Positions 53,700-63,089 of a DNA stretch of 64,000 bases are shown here, piece after piece; the first letter of the stretch is position 1, and every line of letters begins with the position of its first letter. The position numbers were made by a program, and so were the translations under genes. Under the pieces are notes generated by a model. That model made no database searches and was not told the origin of the DNA. It saw only the letters and a list, made by a program, of their open reading frames with translations. The DNA is taken from the NCBI RefSeq assembly GCF_001729485.1, contig NZ_CP017157.1, positions 4,278,001 to 4,342,000 of the forward strand, in the 5' to 3' direction. This DNA comes from Streptomyces lydicus. GTDB lineage: Bacteria; Actinomycetota; Actinomycetes; Streptomycetales; Streptomycetaceae.

Positions 53700-53724
53700 G
53701 CCCCGCCGAACTGTTCGGCGGGGC
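53700..53724 (+). terminator. Terminator after the small secreted protein gene
   Basis: 11-bp stem GCCCCGCCGAA / TTCGGCGGGGC with a 3-nt loop, followed by TTT. Confidence 0.8.
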
Positions 53725-53767
53725 TTTGACGAGGGCAACCGGAGTACGTCAGAAACGTGCCCTGGTC

Positions 53768-53819
53768 ATCTAGAGGTCTCGCTCATAGGCGCAGCTCATG
53801 GGCTACGGGTATGTGAGTC
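53768..53819 (+). repeat. 52-bp direct repeat, copy 2
   Basis: Second copy of the element at 53185-53236, ending 21 bp before the ATG of the next gene, so it could hold that gene's promoter. Confidence 0.75.
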
Positions 53820-53840
53820 ACGTTGAGGGACCATCCCCTC

Positions 53841-54212
53841 ATGGACAGAGTTGTTGATCTCGACGAAGTGGCTGTCGTTCTGGCCGAGCGGGCCGTGGGC
53901 TGGACGGCGGCCGGCCTTGAAGTGCGCCGAGCGACCTGGAGGGATGCGGAGGCGTCCTGGCCTCAGCCCCTGGAGACCGACAGAGACCGGGTTCGTGATC
54001 CGGACTCGGTCGGCATGGTCATATCCGGTCAGGCGGAGACCGTGCTGTCCGTTGTGCTGTTCCGTGGCGGCTGGGCCGACGTGGACTTCGTCGCTGGCCT
54101 TGACGACGCCGGTTGCTTGCCGGCTTCGGATATCACCTCGGTGTCGGACTTCAGGACCCGGATGGATCAGTGGGTGACCCGTGTCTTCGGGAGCCTTGAC
54201 GGCGTTCAGTGA
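53841..54212 (+). CDS. Hypothetical protein, acidic
   Basis: 123 residues from ATG 53841 (GAGGGA upstream). No signal peptide. Contains VVDLDEVAVVLAERAVG and TVLSVVLFRGGWADVDFVAG; acidic, alpha/beta, like many toxin-immunity-type proteins, but no partner toxin lies next to it. Family not recognised. Confidence 0.6.
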   Translation: MDRVVDLDEVAVVLAERAVGWTAAGLEVRRATWRDAEASWPQPLETDRDRVRDPDSVGMVISGQAETVLSVVLFRGGWADVDFVAGLDDAGCLPASDITSVSDFRTRMDQWVTRVFGSLDGVQ

Positions 54213-54232
54213 GCGCCGATACCTTCCCCGGC

Positions 54233-54532
54233 TCACCTGGCCGCCTGTTGTTCGGCGCGAGCGCGGGTGCTGGCGAGTCGGTAGGAGTCAGTGCCGGTTT
54301 CGGTGATGTTGCCGTCGAAGGTGAGGCGGTCGACGATGGCCGCGCAGAGACGGGGATCGGCGAAGGTCTTGGTCCAGCCGGAGGAGGACTCGCTGGAGGC
54401 AATGGCGACGCTGTTCTTCTCCTCGCGTTCAGTCAGGACCTGGAAGAGGAGTTCGGCGCCGCGGCGGTCGAGTTCCATGTAGCCGAGTTCGTCGATGCAG
54501 AGCAGCCTCGCTGCGCTCGGCCGGCTGGCCGA
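54233..54532 (-). mobile_element. IS21-type IstB ATPase remnant
   Basis: Minus-strand LLCIDELGYMELDRRGAELL, then SGWTKTFADPRLCAAIVDRL and ETGTDSYRLASTRARA form the C-terminal half of the IstB/DnaC-like transposition ATPase. The Walker A half, IstA and the IS ends are absent. The cut lies about 50 bp before the start of the kinase gene, so an insertion or deletion shaped this junction. Confidence 0.85.
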
Positions 54533-54580
54533 CTGAAGGCCGCACCCCGCTTCGACGCTTTCCCATGGAGACGCCCGGTC

Positions 54581-55408
54581 ATGGAACCCACCGCCTCGTC
54601 CACCGCCCTGGTCTCCGTCGCGCTCGACGCCCTTGGCGTGGGCGGTCCGCCCAAACACCTCAGCGGCCGTAAGGGCGCCAACGTATGGCGGGCAGGCGAC
54701 TGGACCGTCAAGACCGCCGTGCCCGGCGCCCGCGGGCACCTCGCGCACGAGACTGCCGCGTACGGCCTGCTCCAGCACCAAGGGCTCCACCCCGGCGCCC
54801 GGCACGGTGACGGCATCGGTGGACGGTGGTTGGCCGTGCCCTGGATCGACGGCTCCAGCCTCTGGGAGGTCTTCACCCCCGCCCGCGACGGCCACACCAC
54901 CACCGACCAGCGCACCGCCATGCGACAGACGGCCCGTACCGCGCTCGCCGCTCTGGAGCGACTGCACGAAGCCGGCTGGATTCACGGCGACATGCAGGCC
55001 GAGAACGCTATCCTCGCCGGTGATGGCGTCGAGTTCATCGACTACGACAACGCCGTCCACCACCCCGGCCTCCCGCTGTCGCACCCCTACCGCGGCGGGC
55101 TGATCCACGTCATCGCCCCGGAGACCGCCCACCAACTCCTGTCCACCGAAGAAGACCAGCACGTCCCGCTGATCGCGCTGGCCGAACTCTTCGCCCTCGG
55201 CGCCTCTCTGTACTGGGCGTGGACCGGACTGCGCATCACCGATTACAGGGGCGACCCGGCGGGCGCGCACGCTGATCTGTACGCCGACATCTCAGCCGGA
55301 CGTCGCCGCGATCTCACCGTCGACCGGCCCTGGAACGACCCCGAGCTCGAACGGCTCATCCTCGGTGCCACACGCCCCCGACCGCAGGAGCGGAGCTATC
55401 AGGGCTAA
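54581..55408 (+). CDS. Aminoglycoside-phosphotransferase-like kinase
   Basis: 275 residues from ATG 54581. Kinase-like fold: AHETAAYGLLQHQGLHPG, the catalytic loop IHGDMQAENAIL and the metal-binding FIDYDNAV. The substrate is unclear; similar proteins phosphorylate antibiotics, sugars or proteins. Context is relics, so no operon partner. The 5' region abuts the IstB remnant. Confidence 0.75.
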   Translation: MEPTASSTALVSVALDALGVGGPPKHLSGRKGANVWRAGDWTVKTAVPGARGHLAHETAAYGLLQHQGLHPGARHGDGIGGRWLAVPWIDGSSLWEVFTPARDGHTTTDQRTAMRQTARTALAALERLHEAGWIHGDMQAENAILAGDGVEFIDYDNAVHHPGLPLSHPYRGGLIHVIAPETAHQLLSTEEDQHVPLIALAELFALGASLYWAWTGLRITDYRGDPAGAHADLYADISAGRRRDLTVDRPWNDPELERLILGATRPRPQERSYQG

Positions 55409-55519
55409 CGCCGCCTCTGCCCCGGGCCCTCACCCGTACGTGCTGTGCGCTTGGTGGTTGCCGCCGCAGCGTCTCCCCAGCCGGTCAGTACGCCAGGCTC
55501 GCGGTCCGATGCCGCCGGA

Positions 55520-55790
55520 GCGGAACCCTGGACACACCCGGCAAGGTCGCCGACTTCCTCCGCACCACCGAGCTGGAGCCCGCCGAGCGGGCCGCGCTCG
55601 ACCCGGGCGTGACCGTACGGCGCGGCCAGGGCTACACGCTACGCGTCAGCGTCGCCCCCGCCGTGCACCGCCAGCTCCTCGTCCGCTGCCAGCCGCTCGA
55701 CGGCGGTCAGGGGGTCCCGGCGGTCCCGGCCCAGCGCAAAGCGCGCCGCGAGTACGAGAACCGCGTCAGCACCCTTGCATCGCCCAAGGG
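55520..55790 (+). pseudogene. Remnant of a conserved hypothetical protein
   Basis: The frame TLDTPGKVADFLRTTELEPA, VTVRRGQGYTLRVSVAPAVH, LVRCQPLDGGQG and AQRKARREYENRV is well conserved in Streptomyces as I recall, but there is no start codon and no upstream part. Confidence 0.45.
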
Positions 55791-55862
55791 GCGCCGTTCT
55801 CGGCGCCTATGGCTGGACCGACCTTGGCGAGGGGTCGCCGCTTTGGGTTGCGGCGGGTGTGC

Positions 55863-56828
55863 TCAGGCGGCGTGGTGGGTCTTGCGGCGGTGTACGGCGA
55901 GGGCGGTGCCGCCGCCGGCGGTGATCAGTGTGGCGGCCAGGCCGGCAATCACTGCGGTGTTGTCGTTCGTGCCGGTCTCGGCGAGGTCAGAGCCCTTGGC
56001 CGCGGTCGACGGGGCGCTGTTGGTCTTCATGGTCTTGTCGATCCAGCTCGCGTAGGCGGGCGCGCTGGTGTAGAGGCCGGGGCCCTGCGAGCACGGTACT
56101 TTCGGGGCGCCGGGCCCGGAGGTGACGCCGATCAGCTCCCAGCGGCCGTTGCGGCCCTTTTGGATCTGCGGTCCGCCGGAGTCCCCGAAGCAGGCCATGG
56201 CCTTGGGTACGGTGGTGATCGTGCACAGCCGGGTTCGGTCCGCGTATCCGGGCGCGCACTCGGACTTGGCGCCTCTGCGGGTGTTCAGCTGCTGCAGCCG
56301 GTCCGGGAATTTCAACTCGGGCTCGACGGTGGTGCCGAAGCCCAGGAGCCGGGTCGGCGTGCCGGGCTGCCCTGGCTGCTCGGCGATCTTGATGGGTTGC
56401 TGGGTGACCGGGCGGTCCAGGCGTATCAGTGCGATGTCGTTGTTGTTGGCGACCTTGTTGTCGCCGTTCGTATAGCCGGGGTGGACGAAGGCCCGGTCGA
56501 TCTTTCGGACGGTGCCGCCGGACTTGCGGTGGTCGCTGCCGACCCGCACGATGCCGTCCAGCTTGAGCCCCTCGCTCTTTATGCAGTGAGCCGCCGTCAG
56601 CACCCACTGTTGATCGATCAGCGACGCCCCGCAGTTCCCGTCGAGCACACCCTGGTCCGGGGCGGACTCCGGGATGACCGCCATGAACGGGTAGCTCTCG
56701 GTGGAGTCCGACCCGTTGACGATGGCTCGTGCGCTGCCGGCCATGACGGTGATGCAGGCCGCAGCGGTGAGAGCGCCGATGGCAGCGGTGCGGGCGGTAC
56801 GGCGGCGCGGCGGCTTGAAGCTGATCAC
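55863..56828 (-). CDS. Sortase-anchored trypsin-like serine protease
   Basis: 321 residues from GTG 56828 (AAGGGA upstream). Signal peptide with RRRTARTAA, then [15 protein letters not shown], the mature N-terminus typical of chymotrypsin-fold enzymes. Triad: His in TAAHC, Asp in NNDIALIRL, Ser in GDSGGP. Six Cys for disulfides. The C-terminus has LAETG, a membrane helix and RRKTHH, a class E sortase sorting signal (LAxTG). The protease is therefore displayed on the cell wall. Confidence 0.9.
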   Translation of the reverse strand: MISFKPPRRRTARTAAIGALTAAACITVMAGSARAIVNGSDSTESYPFMAVIPESAPDQGVLDGNCGASLIDQQWVLTAAHCIKSEGLKLDGIVRVGSDHRKSGGTVRKIDRAFVHPGYTNGDNKVANNNDIALIRLDRPVTQQPIKIAEQPGQPGTPTRLLGFGTTVEPELKFPDRLQQLNTRRGAKSECAPGYADRTRLCTITTVPKAMACFGDSGGPQIQKGRNGRWELIGVTSGPGAPKVPCSQGPGLYTSAPAYASWIDKTMKTNSAPSTAAKGSDLAETGTNDNTAVIAGLAATLITAGGGTALAVHRRKTHHAA

Positions 56829-57239
56829 AGAGGGTTCCCTTGTGCTTGGTGGGCGGTATGCATTCAGCCTCGTTGTCCGATACCTGCAGGACCATCCGGC
56901 CAGCGGGCCGGTCGATGGTGGGGTCAGCCCCCTCTGCACGGGGGAAAACCCGGCGCCTGGAGTGTGGCTTGCCCTAGCCCCGTTCGCCAGGAGCATCCCG
57001 ACGCTGTCCCAGCAAGAACCGCAGTGCTGTCAAAGCTCGTGAACATCACCCGACCGTCGATCGGGGCGCCTCCACTCCCGTGAACAACCGCTGTCACGAC
57101 CCGCGAATAAAGCCACCTGTGCCTGGAAACCGCCGGCCAGCCCATCCGTCACGTGGCGAGCAGCGGTCGTGGCCCGGTCGCCTGGGTTGCCGCCTGTGAA
57201 GAGGCGTAGGGGCCGCGGCCGCAGATCTGGTTCATCGAC
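56829..57239. other. No gene recognised
   Basis: Leader of the protease gene, then frames of low quality up to the dispersed repeat. Confidence 0.4.
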
Positions 57240-57620
57240 GCTGTGATGGCCGCGTCCGACGCGCAGGCATAAATCCTGTTCACCTGCGGGTATCCGGGTG
57301 GGGTTAAGCATTCGGGTATCCGCTGTGCGGTGTGGCGCCCGGGGATCCGGAACGCAGGCAAGCCGGGTAACCGGCTTGGGGAGGCAGGTTCACTGGAGCG
57401 GTGCGAGCGGTCATCCTGGCCGACGCGCACTTGTCCGACCGATGATGCCCCCGGCGCGGCAGGCACATCAGTCAGGGTGCGAGGCCGTAGGCCGTTCCCG
57501 CCCCGTGTGGGGCGCGCACCACGGGCAGCGACGCCCGTTCCACGTGGGAGCCCGGGGTGCGCGACGGCGCCCGGGGTGTTGCGCGTCGGCCGGCGGGTGT
57601 GAGCACCGAGGCCGGCCCTT
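57240..57620 (-). repeat. Dispersed repeat, copy 2 (inverted copy of 22722-23096)
   Basis: Reverse complement of 22722-23096 nearly throughout, ending sharply at about 57240. A few bases of indel relative to copy 1. No open frame is shared between the two copies. Confidence 0.8.
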
Positions 57621-57891
57621 GGAGATGCCGCGGGTAGAGGCGTCGTCGCGAGGGCCGCGATGCCGCCGCCCGGACCCGCGGAATCTCTTGGTGATCGAGC
57701 GATGTTCGGTCGTGGTGACGGGCCCGCGAGGGCAGTTTGTTGTCGGGGGGCTGAGTACCGCCTCACGCGCTCGGCCGAGAATTGACAGTTTGTTATTCGC
57801 TACCGCTGGGTTCTGTGGTGCGTCTGGCCGAAACGGTCGAACCTGACAGGGCGCACATGCCCCACGCCTCCGAATGCCGGACCGAGACGTA

Positions 57892-57922
57892 TTGCGTTAG
57901 AGCGCACTTCAATTCCTAGGTT
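57892..57922 (+). promoter_or_regulatory. MerR-type promoter with 19-bp spacer
   Basis: -35 TTGCGT (57892-57897) and -10 TAGGTT (57917-57922) are separated by 19 bp, characteristic of promoters activated by MerR-family proteins. Inside the spacer is AGAGCGCACTT. The predicted start of transcription is at or next to the ATG at 57930, so the mRNA is probably leaderless. Confidence 0.65.
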
Positions 57923-57929
57923 CGGAAGT

Positions 57930-58940
57930 ATGCGATACATCAAACTCGGAACGACCGGACTGGAAGTCTCCGCCATCACCCTCGGCTGCATGAGCTTCGG
58001 CGAGCCGGACCGGGGCGGCGAGCCCTGGTCGCTGGGCGCGGACGCCAGCCGGGACATCATCAAGCAGGCCCTCGAGAGTGGCGTCAACTTCCTCGACACG
58101 GCCAATGGGTACAGCGCCGGAAGCAGCGAGGAGATCGTCGGCCGGGCGGTCAAGGACTTCGCCCGGCGCGAGGAGGTCGTTCTCTCCACCAAGGTCTGGA
58201 TGCGGATGCGCCCCGGTCCGAACGGCGCCGGGCTGTCCCGCAAGGCGATCTTCGCCGAGCTCGACGCCTCCCTGAAGCGACTGGGGACCGACTACATCGA
58301 CCTGTACCAGATCCACCGCTGGGACTACGACACCCCGATCGAGGAAACTCTTGAGGCGCTGCACGACGTGGTCAAGTCCGGGAAGGTCCGCTACATCGGA
58401 GCCTCTTCCATGTACGCCTGGCAGTTCGCCAAGGCCCTGTACCTGGCTGACCTGAACGGCTGGACCCGGTTCGTGTCGATGCAGGACCACTACAACCTCA
58501 TTCACCGAGAAGCAGAGCGGGAGATGCTCCCGCTCTGCGCCGACCAGGGCATCGGTGTGATCCCGTGGAGCCCGCTGGCGCGGGGCAGGCTGACGCGGGC
58601 CAGGGACACCGCCACGGCGCGTGCCGAGACCGACCCGGGCGGCAAGATCCTCTACCGCGACGGGGACCAGGCGGTGGCCGAGCGCGTCCAGGAGATCGCG
58701 GGCAGGCGGGGTCTGTCCGCGGCCCAGATCGCCCTGGCCTGGGTCATGCGCAACCCGGCGGTGACCTCGCCCATCGTCGGGGTCACCAAGCCGGCCCAGC
58801 TGGCCGACGCGGTTGCCGCGGTGGACGTCGAACTCGACGAAGACGAGGCCGCCTACGTGGAGGAGCCCTACCAGCCGCACGAGGCCGCCTACCTGGAGGA
58901 GTCCTTCTACAAGCCGCACCCGGTGGCGGGCTCCCGGTAG
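57930..58940 (+). CDS. Aldo/keto reductase
   Basis: 336 residues. ATG 57930 has no Shine-Dalgarno; probably leaderless. Conserved AKR features: GLEVSAITLGCMSFG, DTANGYSAGSSEEIVG (catalytic Tyr), VLSTKVW (Lys), DLYQIHRWD (His) and the C-terminal SPIVGVTKPAQL NADPH site. The C-terminal tail contains a duplicated EAAY[VL]EEPYQPH / EAAYLEESFYKPH unit. Likely an NADPH-dependent carbonyl reductase induced by a stress-sensing MerR protein encoded elsewhere. Confidence 0.92.
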   Translation: MRYIKLGTTGLEVSAITLGCMSFGEPDRGGEPWSLGADASRDIIKQALESGVNFLDTANGYSAGSSEEIVGRAVKDFARREEVVLSTKVWMRMRPGPNGAGLSRKAIFAELDASLKRLGTDYIDLYQIHRWDYDTPIEETLEALHDVVKSGKVRYIGASSMYAWQFAKALYLADLNGWTRFVSMQDHYNLIHREAEREMLPLCADQGIGVIPWSPLARGRLTRARDTATARAETDPGGKILYRDGDQAVAERVQEIAGRRGLSAAQIALAWVMRNPAVTSPIVGVTKPAQLADAVAAVDVELDEDEAAYVEEPYQPHEAAYLEESFYKPHPVAGSR

Positions 58941-59183
58941 TCCGGGCTACCGCCGGGGCTTCGACGAGTCCTTGGCCTCGGCTTTCACAGCCCTGTGGTC
59001 GGCCCGGCGGTGCTTGCGGGCGGTCGCGCGCGACTGCGTGATCCGCGCGCTGCCCGTCACCGCGGCTGGCAGCAGGGCCACGCGCGCGCTGCGGGAACGA
59101 GGCGGAGGCCCCTGGCTTGATGTTGCCGAGGGGGAGGGGTCGTTGCGGGGGTCTGTGAGGGCGTGAAGGGTGCGAGTGCTAGG
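58941..59183. other. No gene seen
   Basis: Intergenic region with no convincing coding sequence; it leads into the operator before the glycosyltransferase gene. Confidence 0.4.
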
Positions 59184-59211
59184 TTCTCAACAAGCGTTTA
59201 TTTTTTGAGAA
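59184..59211. promoter_or_regulatory. Inverted repeat before the glycosyltransferase, probable TetR site
   Basis: TTCTCAA (59184-59190) and TTGAGAA (59205-59211) with a 14-bp spacer, overlapping a TAGGTT -10-like hexamer. Likely bound by the TetR protein encoded downstream. Confidence 0.55.
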
Positions 59212-59278
59212 GTTGGCCGTGAAGTCCGCGGTGCAGCCCACAGGTTGGGGCCTGCACCGCATCGTGGAGAGCGAGCAC

Positions 59279-60466
59279 ATGCGCATCCTCATCACCGCAC
59301 AGGCAATCTATTCGCACCTCGCCCCCTTGGTTTTGCCGGTGGCACAACGGGCCCGAGCCGCGGGCCACGAGGTGGCCGTCGCCACTGGGCCCAGCGTCAT
59401 CGAGCACGTCGAGAAGCGTGGACTCACCGCGTTGACGCTGCCCCACCTCCAGTCGATGGGGGAGGCGTTCCAGAGCGGTGAACTCCAGCCTCCGCCGGGC
59501 ATGGAAAAGGCCGGGTCGGTGACCCTCGAACTGGCGCCGGACTTCTTCGCGGCGACCTTCGTCGGGCACCTCGCCGAGTCCAGCGCCCAGGATCTCCTCG
59601 AAGTGGCGAAGGACTGGCAACCCGACCTGATACTCCACGAATCAACCGAATACGGCGGCTATCTGGCGGCAGAGCGCCTCGGTATCCCACACGGCGCTTT
59701 GGACATCGCACCCATGGCGCCCTATGCCCACCCCGCCGTGACCAAGGAGCTCAACCGGCAGCGGAGCAAGCTCGGCCTGGCACCGGTCGACGACCCCTGG
59801 CATCCGTTCCGCGCCTTCCGCGCAGGGGTCGTTCCGGAGGACTTCTACCCCACAGACAGCCGACTGCCCAACGCCCGCTACTACCAGGTCCCTGCCCAGA
59901 CAGCGCAGGCCGGTCTCGACCCTGCCATCGCCCAACTCCCCTCCAGTCGGCCCCTCGTCCTTGCCACCCTCGGCTCCAACGCCACCCGACTTCCCGGCGG
60001 TGCTCACACCCTGCTCAACACCATCATCGAGACGCTGGGAGACCTGCCGGTCACCGGTGTCGTTGCCCTGGGCGCCGACCGCGCCCCCCAGCAGTGGGAC
60101 GGGGCACGCCCCGACAACGTCCATCTGACCTCCTTCGTCCAGCAGGAACTGCTGCTCCGCTCCAGCGACATGTTCCTTACGCACGCAGGTTTCAACGGGA
60201 CGCGAGAGGCGCTGACGGCCGGAGTCCCCATGGTCGCCGTGCCGTTGTTCGCCGAGCAGTCCCACAACGCCAGCCGCCTCCAGGAACTGGGCGTCGGAAC
60301 ACGAATAGACGTCCAGAACGTCACACACGACTCGCTGGCCGCAGCGGTGCGCAACGTACTCGACGACCGCTCCTACCGATTCCGCGCCCAAGGCATCCAG
60401 CGCCGGACCCACGCTCTGCCGGACCTCGACCGGCTGGTGAAGGACGCAGCAGCACTGGCTGCCTGA
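59279..60466 (+). CDS. Macrolide-type GT1 glycosyltransferase
   Basis: 395 residues from ATG 59279 (GGAG upstream). GT-B fold: HLAPLVLPVAQRARAAGHEV near the start, LVLATLGSNATRLPGG in the middle and the donor-binding FLTHAGFNGTREALTAGVPM with PLFAEQSHNASRL near the C-terminus. This pattern belongs to MGT/UGT-type enzymes that sugar-tag macrolides and other aglycones. In operon-like order with a TetR gene, consistent with a self-regulated detoxification pair. Confidence 0.9.
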   Translation: MRILITAQAIYSHLAPLVLPVAQRARAAGHEVAVATGPSVIEHVEKRGLTALTLPHLQSMGEAFQSGELQPPPGMEKAGSVTLELAPDFFAATFVGHLAESSAQDLLEVAKDWQPDLILHESTEYGGYLAAERLGIPHGALDIAPMAPYAHPAVTKELNRQRSKLGLAPVDDPWHPFRAFRAGVVPEDFYPTDSRLPNARYYQVPAQTAQAGLDPAIAQLPSSRPLVLATLGSNATRLPGGAHTLLNTIIETLGDLPVTGVVALGADRAPQQWDGARPDNVHLTSFVQQELLLRSSDMFLTHAGFNGTREALTAGVPMVAVPLFAEQSHNASRLQELGVGTRIDVQNVTHDSLAAAVRNVLDDRSYRFRAQGIQRRTHALPDLDRLVKDAAALAA

Positions 60467-60623
60467 GCGGGACGGCTGCCGCCCGCACACGACCACCGGG
60501 AAGCTTGCACCGCACCGCTGCGCCGCGCTCCGGCTGTGGAGACTCCACCGGCCGGAGCCCGGCGGCGCTCCACCAGCCGCGCCGCGGCCGGGCGACACAG
60601 GACGAAGTGCAGCCGAGGTGGAT

Positions 60624-61394
60624 ATGCCCTCACCCGTGCCCGATGTCGGATTCTCCCCTGCGAAGTCTTCCGGGCCCGCCCCTTTCAAGCGCTCGGCGTC
60701 GCCCAAGGCACTTGTAGCATCAGGGCCCGCACCGGAAAGGGGACCGACGTTGACCTGGGCCGATGGAGGGACGAATGCGCCCGGACAAGCCGCGCGGCGA
60801 AAGGCCGCCTCAGGCGGCCCCGCCACGGAAGCCGCCCTCGACGAGCGCAAAGGCGAGCGCACACGACGGCGCATCCTGGCGGCCGCGCGGCGGAAGTTCG
60901 CGGAGGTCGGCTACGAGCGCGCCACCATCCGGGCCATTGCGACCGAAGCCGACGTGGACAAGTCCTCGGTGATCCAGTACTTCGGCTGCAAACAGGACCT
61001 GTTCCGCGAGGCCGTCCAATGGCGGATCCCCCATGACCAACTCACCACAAACGACCCCGACCACACGGCGGAGAACCGCCTGCGCGGCATGCTGGGCACC
61101 TGGGCGGCGGATCCGGACAGCCCCATGGCAGTGCTCCTGCGAACCAGCATGACGAGCGACGAAGCAGCAGAACTGCTGCGCCGGCATGTCACCGCGGAAG
61201 TCACCGATCACATCGCTGCCACCATCGACGCCCCCGACGCACGACTGCGAGCCGCACTGTTCAGCGCGATCATGATGGGCATCGCCACCCAACGCTTTCT
61301 GCTGCACATGCCCGACCTGGCCGAGGCAGACGTGGAGGACATCGTCCGCATCGCCGCCCCCCTGCTCCGCAGCCTCGTCGCCCCGGACGCTTAA
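60624..61394 (+). CDS. TetR-family regulator of the glycosyltransferase
   Basis: 256 residues if translation begins at ATG 60624 (GAGG 5 nt upstream); a TTG at 60750 would give a more usual 214 residues and has GAAAGGGG upstream. HTH: RRRILAAARRKFAEVGYERA, then TIRAIATEADVDKSSVIQYF. C-terminal part PDSPMAVLLRTSMTSDEAA matches TetR_C-type domains. Probably represses the preceding glycosyltransferase gene through the site at 59184-59211. Confidence 0.85.
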   Translation: MPSPVPDVGFSPAKSSGPAPFKRSASPKALVASGPAPERGPTLTWADGGTNAPGQAARRKAASGGPATEAALDERKGERTRRRILAAARRKFAEVGYERATIRAIATEADVDKSSVIQYFGCKQDLFREAVQWRIPHDQLTTNDPDHTAENRLRGMLGTWAADPDSPMAVLLRTSMTSDEAAELLRRHVTAEVTDHIAATIDAPDARLRAALFSAIMMGIATQRFLLHMPDLAEADVEDIVRIAAPLLRSLVAPDA

Positions 61395-61769
61395 GTAGCT
61401 GCTGCCTTTCCGATCTTCAGAGATGTGCGTCGACCGGGAGCCCGATCAGGTGACGCCGGATGCTGGATACACGCGAACGCGGCTGGCTGTACAGCTCGTT
61501 GCTGTCAAGTCACCGCGCAACATCAGCAGGTACCTGCGTCGCAGTGATGTGTGACGATGGCCAAGCAGTCCGGTTCAGCCTCCATGGAGTGTGACGGTCC
61601 GACTCACCGGTTCGGAAACGCTGCCGACGGCTGGATGCGCGGCCGCGGCGGCCGACCGGCGGCGTACTACCACCGCGCGATGTCCGATGCCGGCGACCCA
61701 CCTGCGGGCGTTCACCCACGCTGCCACGCCACCGCGCGTGCTGGGGCGCGCCCCGAGCGGCTGACCGAC
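61395..61769. other. No gene recognised
   Basis: Short frames on both strands without family matches. Confidence 0.4.
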
Positions 61770-61802
61770 GGGGCCGGGGCAGGAAGACCCTGCCCCGGCC
61801 CC
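61770..61802. terminator. Strong hairpin of unknown partner
   Basis: Perfect 14-bp stem GGGGCCGGGGCAGG / CCTGCCCCGGCCCC with a 5-nt loop. No intact gene lies just before it on either strand, so it may be left over from a lost gene. Confidence 0.6.
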
Positions 61803-61889
61803 ACCGCTCGCCCGTGCGCAGCTATGTCCAGCGCATGCCGGTGTTGGAGAGCTGCTGCACCCGTTCCGCCGTGAGGGCAGCGGCTCGGG

Positions 61890-62326
61890 TTGGGCGGGGT
61901 CGACTTCTCCAAGGCTCCCAAGCGCGACATCACACATGCCCGGTTCGACCGCCGACACCGTGACCTGGACAAGACCACCAAGACCTCCACGCAGGCGGAG
62001 ACCAGCTACCGAGGCACCGAGCGGGTCTTCCTGGGCGCCTCTGGTGAACGCGGAGGCGGTGGTGGCGAGCCCACCCCGTCGCCCACGCCGACGGACTCCG
62101 GCAGGCCCACGCCGTCGCACAGCCCGTCGACCCCGGCGCCGGATCCGTCCGCACCCGGTGGCGGCCACAGCGGGCCGTCGGCGACGGACAACCCTGGCGG
62201 CGGCCTCGCCCACACCGGAAACACCACCGCCGTGGGTCTGATCGCGGGCCTGGCCGTGGCGCTGGCCGTGGCGGGGGCGGCCTCACCTGGTGGATGCGCC
62301 GCCGCAAGCAGGGCCCCACCGGCTGA
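61890..62326 (+). pseudogene. LAxTG surface-protein C-terminal relic
   Basis: FSKAPKRDITHARFDRRHRD and TSYRGTERVFLGASGERG are followed by a Pro/Thr/Ser spacer, then NPGGGLAHTGNTTAVG, a membrane helix and, after a frameshift near 62275, LTWWMRRRKQGPTG ending at 62326. This is the sorting signal of a class E sortase substrate. The N-terminal body is missing. Confidence 0.65.
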
Positions 62327-62543
62327 GGGGAGCAGGTGGCTGTGTCCCGCGCGAGGGCCTCACTCCCGCATCCGGGGGTGGGGCCTCTCGCATGGTTGGA
62401 GGAGATTCTCAGGTGGTGGTGGGTGTGGAGTGTCCGTTGTGTGGGGGGGGGTGGGTGTATCACGCCCGGGAATCCGGTGATGCTCTGTGTGGCTGGCTTA
62501 CTTCTGTTTGGCTGGGGTTTTGAGGGTAAGGGGGTTGGCGTTC

Positions 62544-62843
62544 ATGGCGCTTACGCATTGGGGATTCATCTACACCGCGGCCGGCAGCGCTGCGGGTGGC
62601 GAGGTCAATGTCGTGGATACCGGCAGGTGTCGGACTGTTTTGGTGGGGGTGGGCAGGCCCGAGGAGGGTGTTGAGGCTGCGCGGCGTCTGGTGGAGGAGG
62701 GTGTGCAGTTGATCGAGTTGTGTGGGGGGTTTGGCCCTGTGTGGGCTGGGCGCGTCATCGAGGCGATCGGCGGGGCGGTCCCGGTGGGCACGGTCGGCTA
62801 CGGTCCCGAAGCAGTCGATCAGGTTCACGCAATCTTTTCCTGA
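62544..62843 (+). CDS. DUF6506 protein
   Basis: 99 residues from ATG 62544. Matches DUF6506: HWGFIYTAAGSAAGGE, RCRTVLVGVGRP and VQLIELCGGFGPVWAGRVIE. Small soluble alpha/beta protein; function unknown. No clear operon partners. Confidence 0.8.
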   Translation: MALTHWGFIYTAAGSAAGGEVNVVDTGRCRTVLVGVGRPEEGVEAARRLVEEGVQLIELCGGFGPVWAGRVIEAIGGAVPVGTVGYGPEAVDQVHAIFS

Positions 62844-63089
62844 CCGTACGTCGCAGGCAGCGGTCAGCCGGCGGTGCTTGGGCACGCGGGCACCGGGTGC
62901 GTGCTGCCCCTGTGACCCTTACCGCGAGATACCTGGCTCAAGTAGCGGTAGGGAGAGGGGAATAGCAGGTGGCCGGCCTGCGCTGACCAGGACGGCCTCA
63001 GGCGGGGCAGCATCATCTGTCCCATCGCCGGCCGCGTCATCGGGGCATGACCCATGGGCCTTGCGGCCCGCGACCTACGGGGGACAACC

